From the NCBI RefSeq assembly GCF_023008165.1, contig NZ_JAKQZA010000001.1:186001-250000 (forward strand): 64,000 bases of DNA, in the 5' to 3' direction. Both the position numbers and the translations under genes were made by a program. Shown here piece after piece: positions 9,566-19,260 of the stretch. The notes beneath the pieces are model-generated. The model was not told where the DNA came from. It did no database searches and was given only the letters and a program-made list of their open reading frames with translations. Within the stretch, counting starts at the first letter, position 1. Each line of letters starts with the position of its first letter. Source of the DNA: Kordiimonas laminariae (GTDB lineage: Bacteria > Pseudomonadota > Alphaproteobacteria > Sphingomonadales > Kordiimonadaceae).

Positions 9566-10795
9566 CTAAATCTGTGACCCATTTGCAACAGATTCAATCA
9601 ACTGCCAATATTGAGGCAGTAAATCCTTAACTGCATATTTATTAAGGATTGTCTCTCTTGCTTTTTGTTTCAGTGGTTCATAATCCGCTTTATTGTCCAA
9701 AATATGACAAATGGTATCTGCCTGCTTTTCAATATCAAAAAATGGCACCAAAACACCATTTTCTCCATCCCTGATCAATTCCCTTACTGGCTCGGTATCT
9801 GATCCGACAACCAGTGTGCCCGTCGCCATCGCTTCCAGCATCGACCAAGATAGAACAAATGGTACAGTTAAATACACATGCGCCCGTGTAATTTGAAGCA
9901 GCCCACGCAGCACCGGTAGCGGTTGCAATCCCATGAAATGCACACGACTTTGATCGAGGTCAGTTAATTCCTCAAGCATAGCCTCTTTCCAGGTTTTACC
10001 ATCTTGCCGCTTGGCACCATATGCCACCCGATCATTACCAAGAATCACTACCTGCAAATTGGGGCGTCGTTTCTGAAGAATATTCACCATCCGCATGAAT
10101 TCAGGAAAACCCCGGTATTCTTCCATACCGCGAGCTACATAAGTGATAACCTCGTCTTCGGCTGAAAAAACATGTTCGCCAACTTTAACTTTCACCTTCG
10201 GATTTGGCTGGAAGAATTCTGTATCGACACCGTCGTGCAAAACACTTACATTCGGCCGAAATATTTCAGGCAGACGACCGTGCTGGAAATTAGTGGGGCA
10301 CTGTCCATGATCCATCGCAGCAAGATCTTGCAGGATTGGCGTATTCTTCATCCGAATCCGCATGGCATCATTCGCATCATTTTTTTCACCGCTAAGGAAC
10401 TCAGCATCCCCGCCGCGTGCATGATAATACCATTCAAAGTAAGTGAGCAGCTTCGCTTCGGGGAACATATCTTTCAAAAACATGTTCGACCCCCATCCCG
10501 AATGAGACATGATTAGATCAGGCTTGAAAGATTTGTCTTTGCTCTTCAGAAGAGTGCCGTAAAGCGCCTGTCCCTGAAGCACCGCTCGTTCTGTTGAGAC
10601 CAAAGAAGGGTGTATCCCTTTTGTTGCGTCTCTATGAGGCTGAAACTTAAAAACGCGCTTTGCTTTATATTTTTGTTCATTTTTCTTGAGCGTTGCAACA
10701 TTCACCTCAACACCAAGTTTCGGGTTATCTTCAATATATTTCAGCAGACGCCGATACTGACCCGGAAAATTATTGTGAACAAACAAAATACGCAT
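9566..10795 (-). CDS. GT4-type glycosyltransferase
   Basis: A 409-residue GT-B fold enzyme expected to transfer a sugar from an NDP-sugar during surface glycan assembly. The N-terminal domain opens with MRILFVHNNFPGQYRRLLKY. The C-terminal domain has the GT4 pattern: VITYVARGMEEYRGFPEFMR near residue 217, VVILGND near 250, and the donor-binding segment SWSMLEAMATGTLVVGSD near 310-330 with the conserved Glu of the E-x7-E region. The end VKDLLPQYWQLIE is also typical. It is transcribed alone, divergently from galE across 187 bp. The start has GGGGTAT about 10 nt upstream. Donor and acceptor are unknown. Confidence 0.9.
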   Translation of the reverse strand: MRILFVHNNFPGQYRRLLKYIEDNPKLGVEVNVATLKKNEQKYKAKRVFKFQPHRDATKGIHPSLVSTERAVLQGQALYGTLLKSKDKSFKPDLIMSHSGWGSNMFLKDMFPEAKLLTYFEWYYHARGGDAEFLSGEKNDANDAMRIRMKNTPILQDLAAMDHGQCPTNFQHGRLPEIFRPNVSVLHDGVDTEFFQPNPKVKVKVGEHVFSAEDEVITYVARGMEEYRGFPEFMRMVNILQKRRPNLQVVILGNDRVAYGAKRQDGKTWKEAMLEELTDLDQSRVHFMGLQPLPVLRGLLQITRAHVYLTVPFVLSWSMLEAMATGTLVVGSDTEPVRELIRDGENGVLVPFFDIEKQADTICHILDNKADYEPLKQKARETILNKYAVKDLLPQYWQLIESVANGSQI

Positions 10796-10982
10796 CTATC
10801 AGATACCCCAATTTACTCTTCGTCATAAAGCGCTCTATAAAATCAACTTATGGAGTTACAGAAGATTATCCCTAACTGCAACTTCCTTATTAATAGACAA
10901 AACCAAAAGCCTGCTTCCCAATGCGGTTCACAGAGGCTAAAAGCGATAAACATTAAAAGTTTTCTCAACGAGACATTTACCA
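10796..10982. promoter_or_regulatory. Divergent promoter region between the GT4 gene and galE
   Basis: A 187-bp gap between two outward-facing genes. It must hold start signals for both. No clear operator or sigma-factor motif could be assigned by eye. Confidence 0.4.
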
Positions 10983-11972
10983 ATGAAAACAATTTTGGTT
11001 CCGGGCGGCGCAGGCTTTATAGGCAGCCATACAGTTGCGGCTCTTCACCGACATGGCTACAAAAGCATTATTCTTGATAACTTTTCAAACGGCCATAAGG
11101 AAAGCGTTCTACACGGCGAAATTATTGACGGTGACATTAGAGATACCGCTTTACTTGATACTATTTTCAACACGTATGAAATTGATGCTGTTATCCACTT
11201 CGCGGCATTTATCGAAGCTGGCGAAAGTGTGGTAAACCCCCTTCCCTTCTACGACAACAATACGGCAGGAGCCCTTAACCTGCTACAAGCCATGCAAAGA
11301 CATAAAGTGGAACGAATCGTGTTTTCCTCAACGGCTGCAGTTTATGGCCAGCCGGAAAACGATAACGCACTGGTGGAAACTTTACCCAAACTCCCCATCA
11401 ATCCATATGGTCAAACCAAATGGGCTGTGGAATGTATGCTCAGAGACATAGCGGCATCCAGCAATTTTAAATCTATTGCTCTTCGTTATTTCAATGCCGC
11501 AGGATGTGACCCTGAAAGCCGCATTGGCGAACTACATGAGCCAGAAACCCATCTCATCCCATTGGTGCTGCAGGCCGCCAGCGGAAAACGTAAAAATATC
11601 AAGATGTTTGGTACAGATTATCCTACACCGGACGGCACCTGCATTCGGGATTACATTCATGTAAGCGACCTGGCAAACGCACATGTAAAAGCACTTAGTT
11701 ATCTTTTCGATAATGTAGAAGAAAAGAATGGATTTTATGATGCTTTCAATCTGGGTACCGGTCAGGGGTTCTCTGTGCGTGAAGTCATTGAAACAGCGAG
11801 GTGTGTAACAGGGGTGAACTTCGACGCTATCGAAGAGGAACGCCGCCCTGGTGATCCAGCTTTTCTGGTAGCAAATGCTGACAAAGCCAACAAAATACTT
11901 AAGTGGCAACCGGAATATCCCGAGCTTGAAGAGATGATTCAACATGCATGGGCTTTCTTAAAAAACCGGTAA
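10983..11972 (+). CDS. galE: UDP-glucose 4-epimerase
   Basis: This 329-residue short-chain dehydrogenase family enzyme interconverts UDP-glucose and UDP-galactose with bound NAD. The Rossmann motif GGAGFIGSH is at residues 8-16. The catalytic set is present: FSSTAAVYG near 117-125 (Ser/Thr) and Tyr142-x3-Lys146 in NPYGQTK. Substrate-binding motifs NAAG and RDYIHVSDLA follow. Length matches the family. It starts a plus-strand group with a glycosyltransferase and two unknown glycan-locus proteins, so it likely supplies UDP-galactose (or a related epimer) for the surface polysaccharide. Confidence 0.96.
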   Translation: MKTILVPGGAGFIGSHTVAALHRHGYKSIILDNFSNGHKESVLHGEIIDGDIRDTALLDTIFNTYEIDAVIHFAAFIEAGESVVNPLPFYDNNTAGALNLLQAMQRHKVERIVFSSTAAVYGQPENDNALVETLPKLPINPYGQTKWAVECMLRDIAASSNFKSIALRYFNAAGCDPESRIGELHEPETHLIPLVLQAASGKRKNIKMFGTDYPTPDGTCIRDYIHVSDLANAHVKALSYLFDNVEEKNGFYDAFNLGTGQGFSVREVIETARCVTGVNFDAIEEERRPGDPAFLVANADKANKILKWQPEYPELEEMIQHAWAFLKNR

Positions 11973-12070
11973 CCATAAGCAACAGTTGGCATAATTGAAT
12001 TCCCGGTCTATCGTGACCAGAGGATTTAATGACCTCTACCTCAATGCACAGGGCCTGAAAGTTACATAGA

Positions 12071-13213
12071 ATGCAGATTCTTGTTACATCGCCGATTCCG
12101 TCGCATCCCCAGAACCATGGGAACCGTGCGCGTGTTTTCAGCCTCTGCCGAACACTACAGGAGCGCGGCTACAGCATCCATTTTGTCTATGGTGGCCTTG
12201 AAGGCCTTAGTCAGGAACAAGAGCTGGCCATGCGTAATTGTTGGGAACATGTGTATATTGTTCGCCCTCAAAGAGGTGTACGTAAACAATCCAGACGTAA
12301 ACATCATCTGATTGATGATTGGTATGTGCCTGAAGTAAGCGAAATAACAGCCCGCATCCTAAAGACCTGGAAAATTGATTACTGCCTGGCCAATTATGTA
12401 TGGTTCAGCCGTTGGCTTGAAGATGTACCAACGGGTATCCCTAAATATCTGGATACTCACGATATGTTTGCCGATAGACATAAAAGGCTGAAAGCAGATG
12501 GTATGCAGCCCAGCTGGTACAACACTACAAAACGAGAAGAAGCCAAGGCACTGAAACGGGCTGACTGTGTGCTTGCCATACAATCTGCAGAAGCAAGCTT
12601 TTTTGAAAAACTATCGAAAACGTCGGTACGCACACTGGGCCATTATGTACCTGCAAACTATCTACCCAAACCAACAACACCAAGAAAAAAGCTGAAAGTT
12701 GGCTATCTTGCCAGCAACAACCCAATTAACCAGCATGCGCTCAGCGAACTTGTGAAAGAATTGAGCAAAGAGCCAGCACTTCACGACCGGTTCACGTTCG
12801 AACTAGCCGGCGCCATATGCAGCAGTAGCGTAGCGGAAGACATCCCCTTCACCAAACACGGCTTTGTTGAAAGTGCTGAGAGCTTTTATGCGGAAATGGA
12901 TATCATACTAAACCCTAACCTGGGCGGCACAGGGCTCAAAATTAAATCAGTGGAAGCACTGGCATATGGCAAGCCTCTTCTTGCAACCCATGATGCCATG
13001 ATCGGCATTCCCAGCCCTTACAATCTGCACCAACATGCTGATGTTAATGCTTTAGTGCAGTCACTTAAAGCATTGGATGGCTCGCCTGACGAAACATCGG
13101 CCTTAGCAACTGCCAGTCAGGAAGTCTTCAGCGCCTATCAAAAAGCGCAGCTTGATACACTTGATGATCTATTCCCTCAAGACAGGATATACGATGAGGC
13201 CAAACATGGCTAA
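12071..13213 (+). CDS. GT4-like glycosyltransferase
   Basis: A 380-residue GT-B fold protein. It opens with MQILVTSPIPSHPQNHGNRA, a glycine/asparagine-rich loop typical of GT4 enzymes. A C-terminal donor-site segment follows: DIILNPNLGGTGLKIKSVEA near 277-296, then AYGKPLLAT. The middle carries LDTHDMFADRHKRL, as in glycosyltransferases that resemble the Glyco_trans_1_4 group. It lies 98 bp after galE and overlaps the next gene by 20 bp, so the two are translationally linked. The sugar specificity is unknown. Confidence 0.88.
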   Translation: MQILVTSPIPSHPQNHGNRARVFSLCRTLQERGYSIHFVYGGLEGLSQEQELAMRNCWEHVYIVRPQRGVRKQSRRKHHLIDDWYVPEVSEITARILKTWKIDYCLANYVWFSRWLEDVPTGIPKYLDTHDMFADRHKRLKADGMQPSWYNTTKREEAKALKRADCVLAIQSAEASFFEKLSKTSVRTLGHYVPANYLPKPTTPRKKLKVGYLASNNPINQHALSELVKELSKEPALHDRFTFELAGAICSSSVAEDIPFTKHGFVESAESFYAEMDIILNPNLGGTGLKIKSVEALAYGKPLLATHDAMIGIPSPYNLHQHADVNALVQSLKALDGSPDETSALATASQEVFSAYQKAQLDTLDDLFPQDRIYDEAKHG

Positions 13214-15014
13214 GCCTCGTCTTTTTATATTTGGGGAATTGGCTCCTATCAGCACGGTGGCAGCGGGGTACACCGCTCAGACTGCGCTATTTATGAGCCA
13301 GTACGCAGATGTAACAATTGTTATTGCAGATCATGCTCCCGTGCCTCTACCGGTTCCTGCAAAAATCACAGTTAAACGACACCGGGACCTATCCCAGCTA
13401 ACTAAGCCAGAACAGACGGCAGCAAGGTTGTTTATTATTGGGGATAGCGCACAAAGCCTCGATACCTTGAAATTATATGAACAATTCCCCGGCGAAATAC
13501 TGGTTCCAACGAAATCGCTTTACCGACTTTTTATCTCGCATCTAAAAACGAAAACTGGGTGGCCTTTTACCTATACCAAGTGGCTTCATCAGTGTTTTGG
13601 CGATCAGGCAGAGATAATAGCCCAAGCTCTCCTGAGACAAGGAAGGGAATCATCTGCAATCGCTGATGAAGTGCCGCTTGAGCTTATATTCCCAAACATT
13701 TACCAGCATCGGTTATCACTGCCTGAGTTTGCACCTGGCTTACCCACATGCTTTTACGATTCGATTGCTGCATCAAGCATGCCATCACCAAAAGACAGGG
13801 GGGTAACCTCAGTACTTGTGATTGGCCCGAAAGAAGGCGCCGAAGCCGCAATCAAAAATCTGAATGAACTTGGTCATCATACCGAATGCCAGATTGTTCA
13901 CGGTTCTGATACGAATGTATCCGAATATATATACAGTTCTGATATTGTTTTCATTTCCGAACACGATCGTGATGCACCCGCTTACCTGCCAATAGCACTT
14001 CTCAGCGGAAAACCTTTGATAACATCAGGCCAAAGATGGGCACGATATATCGCCGCACCGTCGTTCAATATGCCTCACGCATCTGCGGCGCAGCACCTTA
14101 CCGCTGCACTCGGCGCTATTATAGCCAAGCCTGAAATTCACAACTGGCTTCGCGACTATAACAAACACCTTGCGAAATCTATCAAAGGTCTGAATTTCAC
14201 GTCTTGTGTCAACCGAATCCTTAAACGCTCAGACATAGCTCTTGAGATAAAACCTAATCAGCAAACAGAACCAATTGCACCAATCAAAGAATCGCATTCT
14301 ATCCTATCGGTCAACGAACAAGTTGCTCTGATTGGAGCCGTACCACCTAAGGCCATTTTATCGAATGCATTTCCTGAGCTAGATATCGTAAATAGCCCAA
14401 AGTTTGCCACAGAAGATCTATGTAAAACATTGCAATTATATAGTGCCTCTCCCCTGCCGATATTGCTTTCACAAATGGGGTATGAGGCGCCTATCATCTC
14501 GACCTCTTCTTCACAAAACCACCATACAGTTTCAAAGATTTTAGCCGAACTCAAACATGCTGATAAAGCAATTTCATTTGGCCCGGTGGTGCAAGATGCT
14601 GAATCCGCAAACGGACATGTGAGCCATCACCTGACTAAGGCTAGAAGCAGCATATCGGTATTATTCCCTTCTGCCATAAAAGAAGATAACGTCAGCGGAT
14701 ATGAACCTCTTTCCGGATTACTTTGGCAGCGGGACCCTATACGCGACGTAGTTTCGTGTGTCTTCATTTTGGGTTTGCCAGGCATCTACCAACTATCCCT
14801 CAATTCGACGGGACGCCTAACAATATCAACTTCCACTGCCACACATAGGCTCACTCAAAAAACACCCTTACGTTTAGAAACAGATTCTACCGGAGTGTTA
14901 TTTTTCACGCTCTCAATAGAAAACAATGCAAAAAACCAGGAAAGCTGTAGTGAAATTTTAACTAAATCACTTGCAGACTACCCCTTGAATTTGGAATGGT
15001 TGGATCATGAATGA
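13194..15014 (+). CDS. Uncharacterised glycan-locus protein with a GT-B-like half
   Basis: About 606 residues. I chose the ATG at 13194, which has AGGA 6 nt upstream; an ATG at 13206 (MAKPRLFIFGEL) is equally possible. The first 370 residues resemble a degenerate GT-B transferase: SDIVFISEHDRDAPAYLPIA then LLSGKPLITSG matches the donor-domain layout of GT4 proteins, but the usual Glu pair is not clear. The C-terminal 200 residues are not recognised. It overlaps the upstream GT gene by 20 bp and the downstream gene by 8 bp, so all three are one operon. A transferase role is inference. Confidence 0.75.
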   Translation: MRPNMAKPRLFIFGELAPISTVAAGYTAQTALFMSQYADVTIVIADHAPVPLPVPAKITVKRHRDLSQLTKPEQTAARLFIIGDSAQSLDTLKLYEQFPGEILVPTKSLYRLFISHLKTKTGWPFTYTKWLHQCFGDQAEIIAQALLRQGRESSAIADEVPLELIFPNIYQHRLSLPEFAPGLPTCFYDSIAASSMPSPKDRGVTSVLVIGPKEGAEAAIKNLNELGHHTECQIVHGSDTNVSEYIYSSDIVFISEHDRDAPAYLPIALLSGKPLITSGQRWARYIAAPSFNMPHASAAQHLTAALGAIIAKPEIHNWLRDYNKHLAKSIKGLNFTSCVNRILKRSDIALEIKPNQQTEPIAPIKESHSILSVNEQVALIGAVPPKAILSNAFPELDIVNSPKFATEDLCKTLQLYSASPLPILLSQMGYEAPIISTSSSQNHHTVSKILAELKHADKAISFGPVVQDAESANGHVSHHLTKARSSISVLFPSAIKEDNVSGYEPLSGLLWQRDPIRDVVSCVFILGLPGIYQLSLNSTGRLTISTSTATHRLTQKTPLRLETDSTGVLFFTLSIENNAKNQESCSEILTKSLADYPLNLEWLDHE

Positions 15015-15591
15015 AAAAACCAACATAGCTGGAACAAATATTCTTTCCTTCAAATCACCCGAAGCACGTTTCCCAAAAGCTGCGGCAGATTTTGTGGACG
15101 CCCTTCTTACTGTTCAAAGAAATCGGTTTGAAAAAGAATTGGAAACGTATCACCCAGTAGCTTCAACATCATCTCTTCCTGAAAAAGCTATTGCAGCACA
15201 CATTCTGGCGGAATCAGATGAATTTATAGGTTCTGGCTGGAGCAAACTGGGCAAACGCCGGGATGGCACCAGCTTCCGGTGGATGAGTAAGCTTGGTACA
15301 ATCATGCTCCCAGTTGATCTCACGAAACCAAGAGACTTCACCATTAAAGGGTGCGGGTTCACCAAAAGACGTTTTCTAAAAGAAACTACTTTATGGATTG
15401 ATGACAAGCCTATTGAATTTAGTTTGTCGCGTAGAGGTTTTAATCGCTGGACTTTCTCGGGTACCTTACCAGAGATGCCTGATCGGCCATTTTATATTAT
15501 CCGCATGCAATCAAGTGGTATTTCTCGATTAGCCGAAGGGATTGATGCCTTCGTAAGCCTTGCTGTAAGCGAAATTAAAATTAACTGCTAG
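15007..15591 (+). CDS. Uncharacterised 194-aa protein of the glycan operon
   Basis: No family recognised. There is no signal peptide or membrane segment. The C-terminal 110 residues look like a small beta-sandwich (ETTLWIDDKPIEFSLSRRGF, FNRWTFSGTLPEM), perhaps carbohydrate-binding. The ATG overlaps the stop region of the upstream gene by 8 bp, and its 3' end overlaps the convergent gene by 11 bp. Its role probably lies with its glycosyltransferase-like neighbours. Confidence 0.7.
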   Translation: MNEKTNIAGTNILSFKSPEARFPKAAADFVDALLTVQRNRFEKELETYHPVASTSSLPEKAIAAHILAESDEFIGSGWSKLGKRRDGTSFRWMSKLGTIMLPVDLTKPRDFTIKGCGFTKRRFLKETTLWIDDKPIEFSLSRRGFNRWTFSGTLPEMPDRPFYIIRMQSSGISRLAEGIDAFVSLAVSEIKINC

Positions 15592-16627
15592 ACTTAAGCT
15601 TGATAAGCTGTGCCATTCTGTCTTTCAATCCCTGCAAAGCTGCTGCAAAGGCAGGAATCTGATCAAGCCATTCATCACTTCCTACTTTTGCTTTACGCCT
15701 TACATGCTCACCTAAAAACAAAGCTATGTTTTCAACAACCATATCGTGATTCTGTTGCATATCCCAAACAGTCACAAACTTGAATTGAGGGAAAAACTCC
15801 AGATGGGTTTCAAGTTTAAATGCAGCTTCTAATATCTGATTTAGCTGGGAAAAAGCATCTTCCACATCTGGTTTAACACCAAAAACCTTAGCCCGAGCAT
15901 CTTTGGGCACCTCTCCTTGTGTTCTGTATGGCGTCGTCTCAAGACATGCATTCACCACAGCTTCACGACACTTGTCTCGATTCGCGAAATATAGAACGGA
16001 GCCTTCAAGCTTTTTATATAGGTTTTTGCTGTAACGAATGCGTATTTGTCTCTGTTCCAACATGGAAAAAAGTACATCCATCCCTAAAATAGTATCAAGC
16101 CGCTGATCCGCTCTTGCCTCAACAACATTTTTCAGAAACCTTAAAAATGAAAAGTCTGCATAGGTTTTTATCCAGGCATGGACATCAGGGCTCATATGCT
16201 CCTGATAATCTGCCAAGCCTGCATCACGCAGTAGATCAGCAAAAATTTCAAAACCGCTCCCTTGTGCCACTACCATTAATCGGGGGGGACTTTCATCATC
16301 CCGCACACCAAGCCCTTTCGAACTTAGTGTAAGTCTGGGCAATACTTGATAGGTCACAGAGCTAACTTGTTTATCACCAAGTTTCCGTCTCAACTGACGA
16401 GCTAAGCCCAGCTCGCCTCGCCGGGATAAAACATAAATGCTCTGACGTTGAGAAAGCTTATTTATTTCCAATGCATCGATACTCTGGAAATCAACTTCAT
16501 GCATCTGAATTTCATTCTTCAGATAATCAATAATTTCAGCATCAGCAACAAACGCAGCTTTAGCTGGTAATGTTTCCACAAAACCAACTATGCCTATCGT
16601 TTCCAATATGCTGAAATCTGACATCAT
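15581..16627 (-). CDS. Stf0-like sulfotransferase-fold protein, degenerate active-site loop
   Basis: A 348-residue protein with two parts. Residues 1-120 are unrecognised. The remainder resembles Stf0-type sulfotransferases: an alpha/beta start (RLMVVAQGSGFEIFADLL near 125), then SVLYFANRDKCREAVVNACL near 219-238. The latter matches the family's 3'-phosphate-binding segment, normally (L/F)xRRDKxxQAVS. The usual TPRSGS loop that holds the 5'-phosphosulfate is not conserved, so catalysis is uncertain. It is last in the kps export operon and overlaps the GT2 gene by 4 bp. A second protein of the same kind is encoded at 38730-39812. The assignment is from motif memory only. Confidence 0.5.
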   Translation of the reverse strand: MMSDFSILETIGIVGFVETLPAKAAFVADAEIIDYLKNEIQMHEVDFQSIDALEINKLSQRQSIYVLSRRGELGLARQLRRKLGDKQVSSVTYQVLPRLTLSSKGLGVRDDESPPRLMVVAQGSGFEIFADLLRDAGLADYQEHMSPDVHAWIKTYADFSFLRFLKNVVEARADQRLDTILGMDVLFSMLEQRQIRIRYSKNLYKKLEGSVLYFANRDKCREAVVNACLETTPYRTQGEVPKDARAKVFGVKPDVEDAFSQLNQILEAAFKLETHLEFFPQFKFVTVWDMQQNHDMVVENIALFLGEHVRRKAKVGSDEWLDQIPAFAAALQGLKDRMAQLIKLKSSS

Positions 16628-17619
16628 GAATGGCTCACCTCAATTACCTGATCAGTGTTCATATCATCACAATTACGGCGTATCCCATCTGGTGCAGGAA
16701 ATTTGCGAACACTCTGAGGGAATTCAACAGTCAGCACTGCCTCATTGCCAATATTGCTGTCATGCCATTCGTGGAAATGTTTATGGTAGTCAGCACGGTC
16801 TCCAGAGAGTTCACGAATAAAGCTTACACCATTATCTGTCTTCCAGCTAAAGCCAGAATTTTCACCTGTCGTAAGGGATCCATCCCTCAAGAGGCCTGTA
16901 TAAAGAACTTGCCGCATATGATGTATTTGTTTCATGCCAAATACCTGAGTTAGTCGCGTGATAAACTCGGTATCCGCCGAAATACGTACAGAATCAAAGA
17001 ACCCGGTCTTCTCAAGCACTTCTTCACGCCGGATCATAAGGCTAATAGCAGCCATGCGTTCTGAAAGGCCATCAATATTGAGCGGCTTACCTTGGCCGTC
17101 TACCCGGCGCCAACGACATGTAACTGCTGTTTTATTCCCAGACAAGATAGCCCCAAGCTGCGTTTGAAGCCGCATAGGATCGGAAAGGTCATCACTGTCA
17201 TGAAAGGCAACAAACTTGCCGCGTGCATGCGACAAACACCAATTTTTTGACCAGTATGTCCCATGATTTGCGGGCGAATGGAACACACGTACGCGAGTAT
17301 CTTCATCTGCAAGTTTTTTTAAAACATCAAGCGTATCGTCAGTGCTTGCATCATCAATAACCATAAGTTCAAAATTCTTATGGCTCTGCGCTAGCACTGA
17401 CCGCACAGCACCTTCTACCAGATGGCTGGTATTATAGGCTGTCATAACCACAGTTATCATTATATCTGCGTGATTAGCTCCAACCGCCTCAAAACGACGG
17501 GTTTGCTCTTCAAACATACGTGCGCCTTTTTTCCTTAGGAACGCATGTTTACTGTCGATACAATAGGCAATGGGATCGCGGCGAAATTTACGCCACATTC
17601 TATAAGGTTTAAATGCCAT
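16624..17619 (-). CDS. GT2 family glycosyltransferase
   Basis: A 331-residue GT-A enzyme. A basic N-terminal segment of about 50 residues precedes the catalytic domain (ITVVMTAYNTSHLVEGAVRS near 55-74). Then come VIDDASTDDT and the metal-binding AFHDSDDLSDP near 138-148. It lies 6 bp after the stop of the kpsD-like gene and overlaps the Stf0-like gene by 4 bp, so it belongs to the capsule export operon. It probably adds a sugar to the capsular repeat unit; donor unknown. Confidence 0.9.
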   Translation of the reverse strand: MAFKPYRMWRKFRRDPIAYCIDSKHAFLRKKGARMFEEQTRRFEAVGANHADIMITVVMTAYNTSHLVEGAVRSVLAQSHKNFELMVIDDASTDDTLDVLKKLADEDTRVRVFHSPANHGTYWSKNWCLSHARGKFVAFHDSDDLSDPMRLQTQLGAILSGNKTAVTCRWRRVDGQGKPLNIDGLSERMAAISLMIRREEVLEKTGFFDSVRISADTEFITRLTQVFGMKQIHHMRQVLYTGLLRDGSLTTGENSGFSWKTDNGVSFIRELSGDRADYHKHFHEWHDSNIGNEAVLTVEFPQSVRKFPAPDGIRRNCDDMNTDQVIEVSHS

Positions 17620-17625
17620 AATCTT

Positions 17626-19260
17626 CTACAAACGCAATACCACACCCGCAGAAAGGGCTAACTGGTAAAAAATGTTGATCAAATCAGATGCCAGCTGGAA
17701 ACTTTTGGTTTGTACTTTTGGCAATACAAAAATTTCATCACCCGGCTGAATGACCAGTGATCGTTTATTTAACTGGCTCTTCTTCAACTTTGTGAACGTT
17801 CCATCCCGGTGCAACAAAAGCACATTTGCGGCGCTACGACTTTGGGTAAACCCTCCTGCGAGATTAATATAATCCTGCACCGTGCTGTTATCACGGAACG
17901 CCATGGCATTTGGGAACAATACATCGCCATGCACCATCACTAATTTACTTACACGAGGAATACGGATGATATCACCAGGCTCCATAAGAATATCATCACG
18001 CTGCGATGAACCAGCAAGAGAGACCTGACCGTTTGGCTCAATCTTACGTGCACGTTCCACCCACTGGAGAATCATTTCAGATTCCCTTTGGCGAAGGTCA
18101 GCTTCTGCCGCAGTTTTCGAACGCGCCGTTAGAACACTGCTTTCAAGAGCCCGAAGTTGTGCCTGCAAGGTTTCTTTCTGACGTTTTTTCACACTCTCCC
18201 GCATAAGCTGGATGGCTTCTGGCTGAGCATTAGGGCCAAACCGAACACGGCCAAGAACGTCGCCCATTGTTGCACCATATGGCAACACAAGTTCCTGCGC
18301 TCCGATGTGTTCTCCTTCAATACGAACACTGATTGTGCCTTGAGTTTTATCGGACATCACCTCAAGAACATCACCACGATAAATCTCTACGCCCGCGAGT
18401 TCCTTAATAGGGAGATATTCTACTTCTGTACGCGGTTGGTTATTTCGGCTGATACGCACATGAGTTGCTTGCGGAAATGGTCGCGCGAGAGCCAAAAGAT
18501 GCTCTGCGCGAGCGGATGGACCAGCAAATTCAAACAGATTGTCGTTTTGCACATCACCCGACACGCCGGCCTGCGAAAGAACTGGCGCAACAACAATTGT
18601 ATCGCCATCATTTAGCTGAAAGATAGGCAGGCTTCCACTAAGGATAAAATCATACAGGTTTACGGTTTTATGTTCCTTGCCGTTACGCAGTACCTTCACG
18701 TTTAAAAAACTACCACGTGCAGGGTCAATACCACCAGCCTGATCCAGAAAAAACAAAACACTATCTGAGGCGTGTCCTGCAAATAAACCTGGCTGCCTAA
18801 CAAAGCCGGTCACCAGCACCTTAACTGGTTCTGCACCACCCAAATTAGCATACACATTCACATTCTTGCGAAAAACACGTTTCACAGCCTCACTAACAAC
18901 CTGATTTACATCGGCATTCCGAACACCAAGCAACTTAACGGGCCCAACCTTCGGAACAAAGATATTGCCTTGCGCATCAACAGTGAAATTGCCGCTGAAT
19001 TCAAAACCGCCCCATAGCTGAAGACTAACTTTATCGCCAACAGAAATAGTATAGTCTGGGTTAAACCCTACAAAGCTTTGGTTTGCGAACTCACCAGCAA
19101 AGATAAAATTACCAAAAGCTGTTTGCTCTTCAATCGTAGCAATCTCTTCTTCGGTTACAGGCTCAACAGATTGTGCAACCTGCGCAGATACTGCAAAGGA
19201 ACAGTTCACCGCTGCCAAACCAGCAACAAGCATATATTTCCAAGATTTCACATTAAACAT
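17626..19260 (-). CDS. kpsD: Polysaccharide export protein, KpsD-like
   Basis: A 544-residue exported protein that would form the periplasmic/outer-membrane part of the capsule export channel. Translation probably starts at 19260 (MFNVKSWKYMLVAGLAAVNC), which has GGGAG about 7 nt upstream; an upstream start at 19284 is less likely. A signal peptide spans residues 1-26 (cleavage near VSA-Q), with no lipobox. The polysaccharide-export domain follows (YTISVGDKVSLQLWGGFEF near 60), then SLBB-type repeats (VLVTGFVRQPGLFAG, VMVHGDVLFPNAMAF). Length fits KpsD (about 558) rather than Wza. It overlaps kpsE by 8 bp. Confidence 0.9.
   Translation of the reverse strand: MFNVKSWKYMLVAGLAAVNCSFAVSAQVAQSVEPVTEEEIATIEEQTAFGNFIFAGEFANQSFVGFNPDYTISVGDKVSLQLWGGFEFSGNFTVDAQGNIFVPKVGPVKLLGVRNADVNQVVSEAVKRVFRKNVNVYANLGGAEPVKVLVTGFVRQPGLFAGHASDSVLFFLDQAGGIDPARGSFLNVKVLRNGKEHKTVNLYDFILSGSLPIFQLNDGDTIVVAPVLSQAGVSGDVQNDNLFEFAGPSARAEHLLALARPFPQATHVRISRNNQPRTEVEYLPIKELAGVEIYRGDVLEVMSDKTQGTISVRIEGEHIGAQELVLPYGATMGDVLGRVRFGPNAQPEAIQLMRESVKKRQKETLQAQLRALESSVLTARSKTAAEADLRQRESEMILQWVERARKIEPNGQVSLAGSSQRDDILMEPGDIIRIPRVSKLVMVHGDVLFPNAMAFRDNSTVQDYINLAGGFTQSRSAANVLLLHRDGTFTKLKKSQLNKRSLVIQPGDEIFVLPKVQTKSFQLASDLINIFYQLALSAGVVLRL

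Noticed and set aside
11532-11945. 137-codon minus-strand frame inside galE
   Set aside because: galE is intact on the plus strand with catalytic residues.
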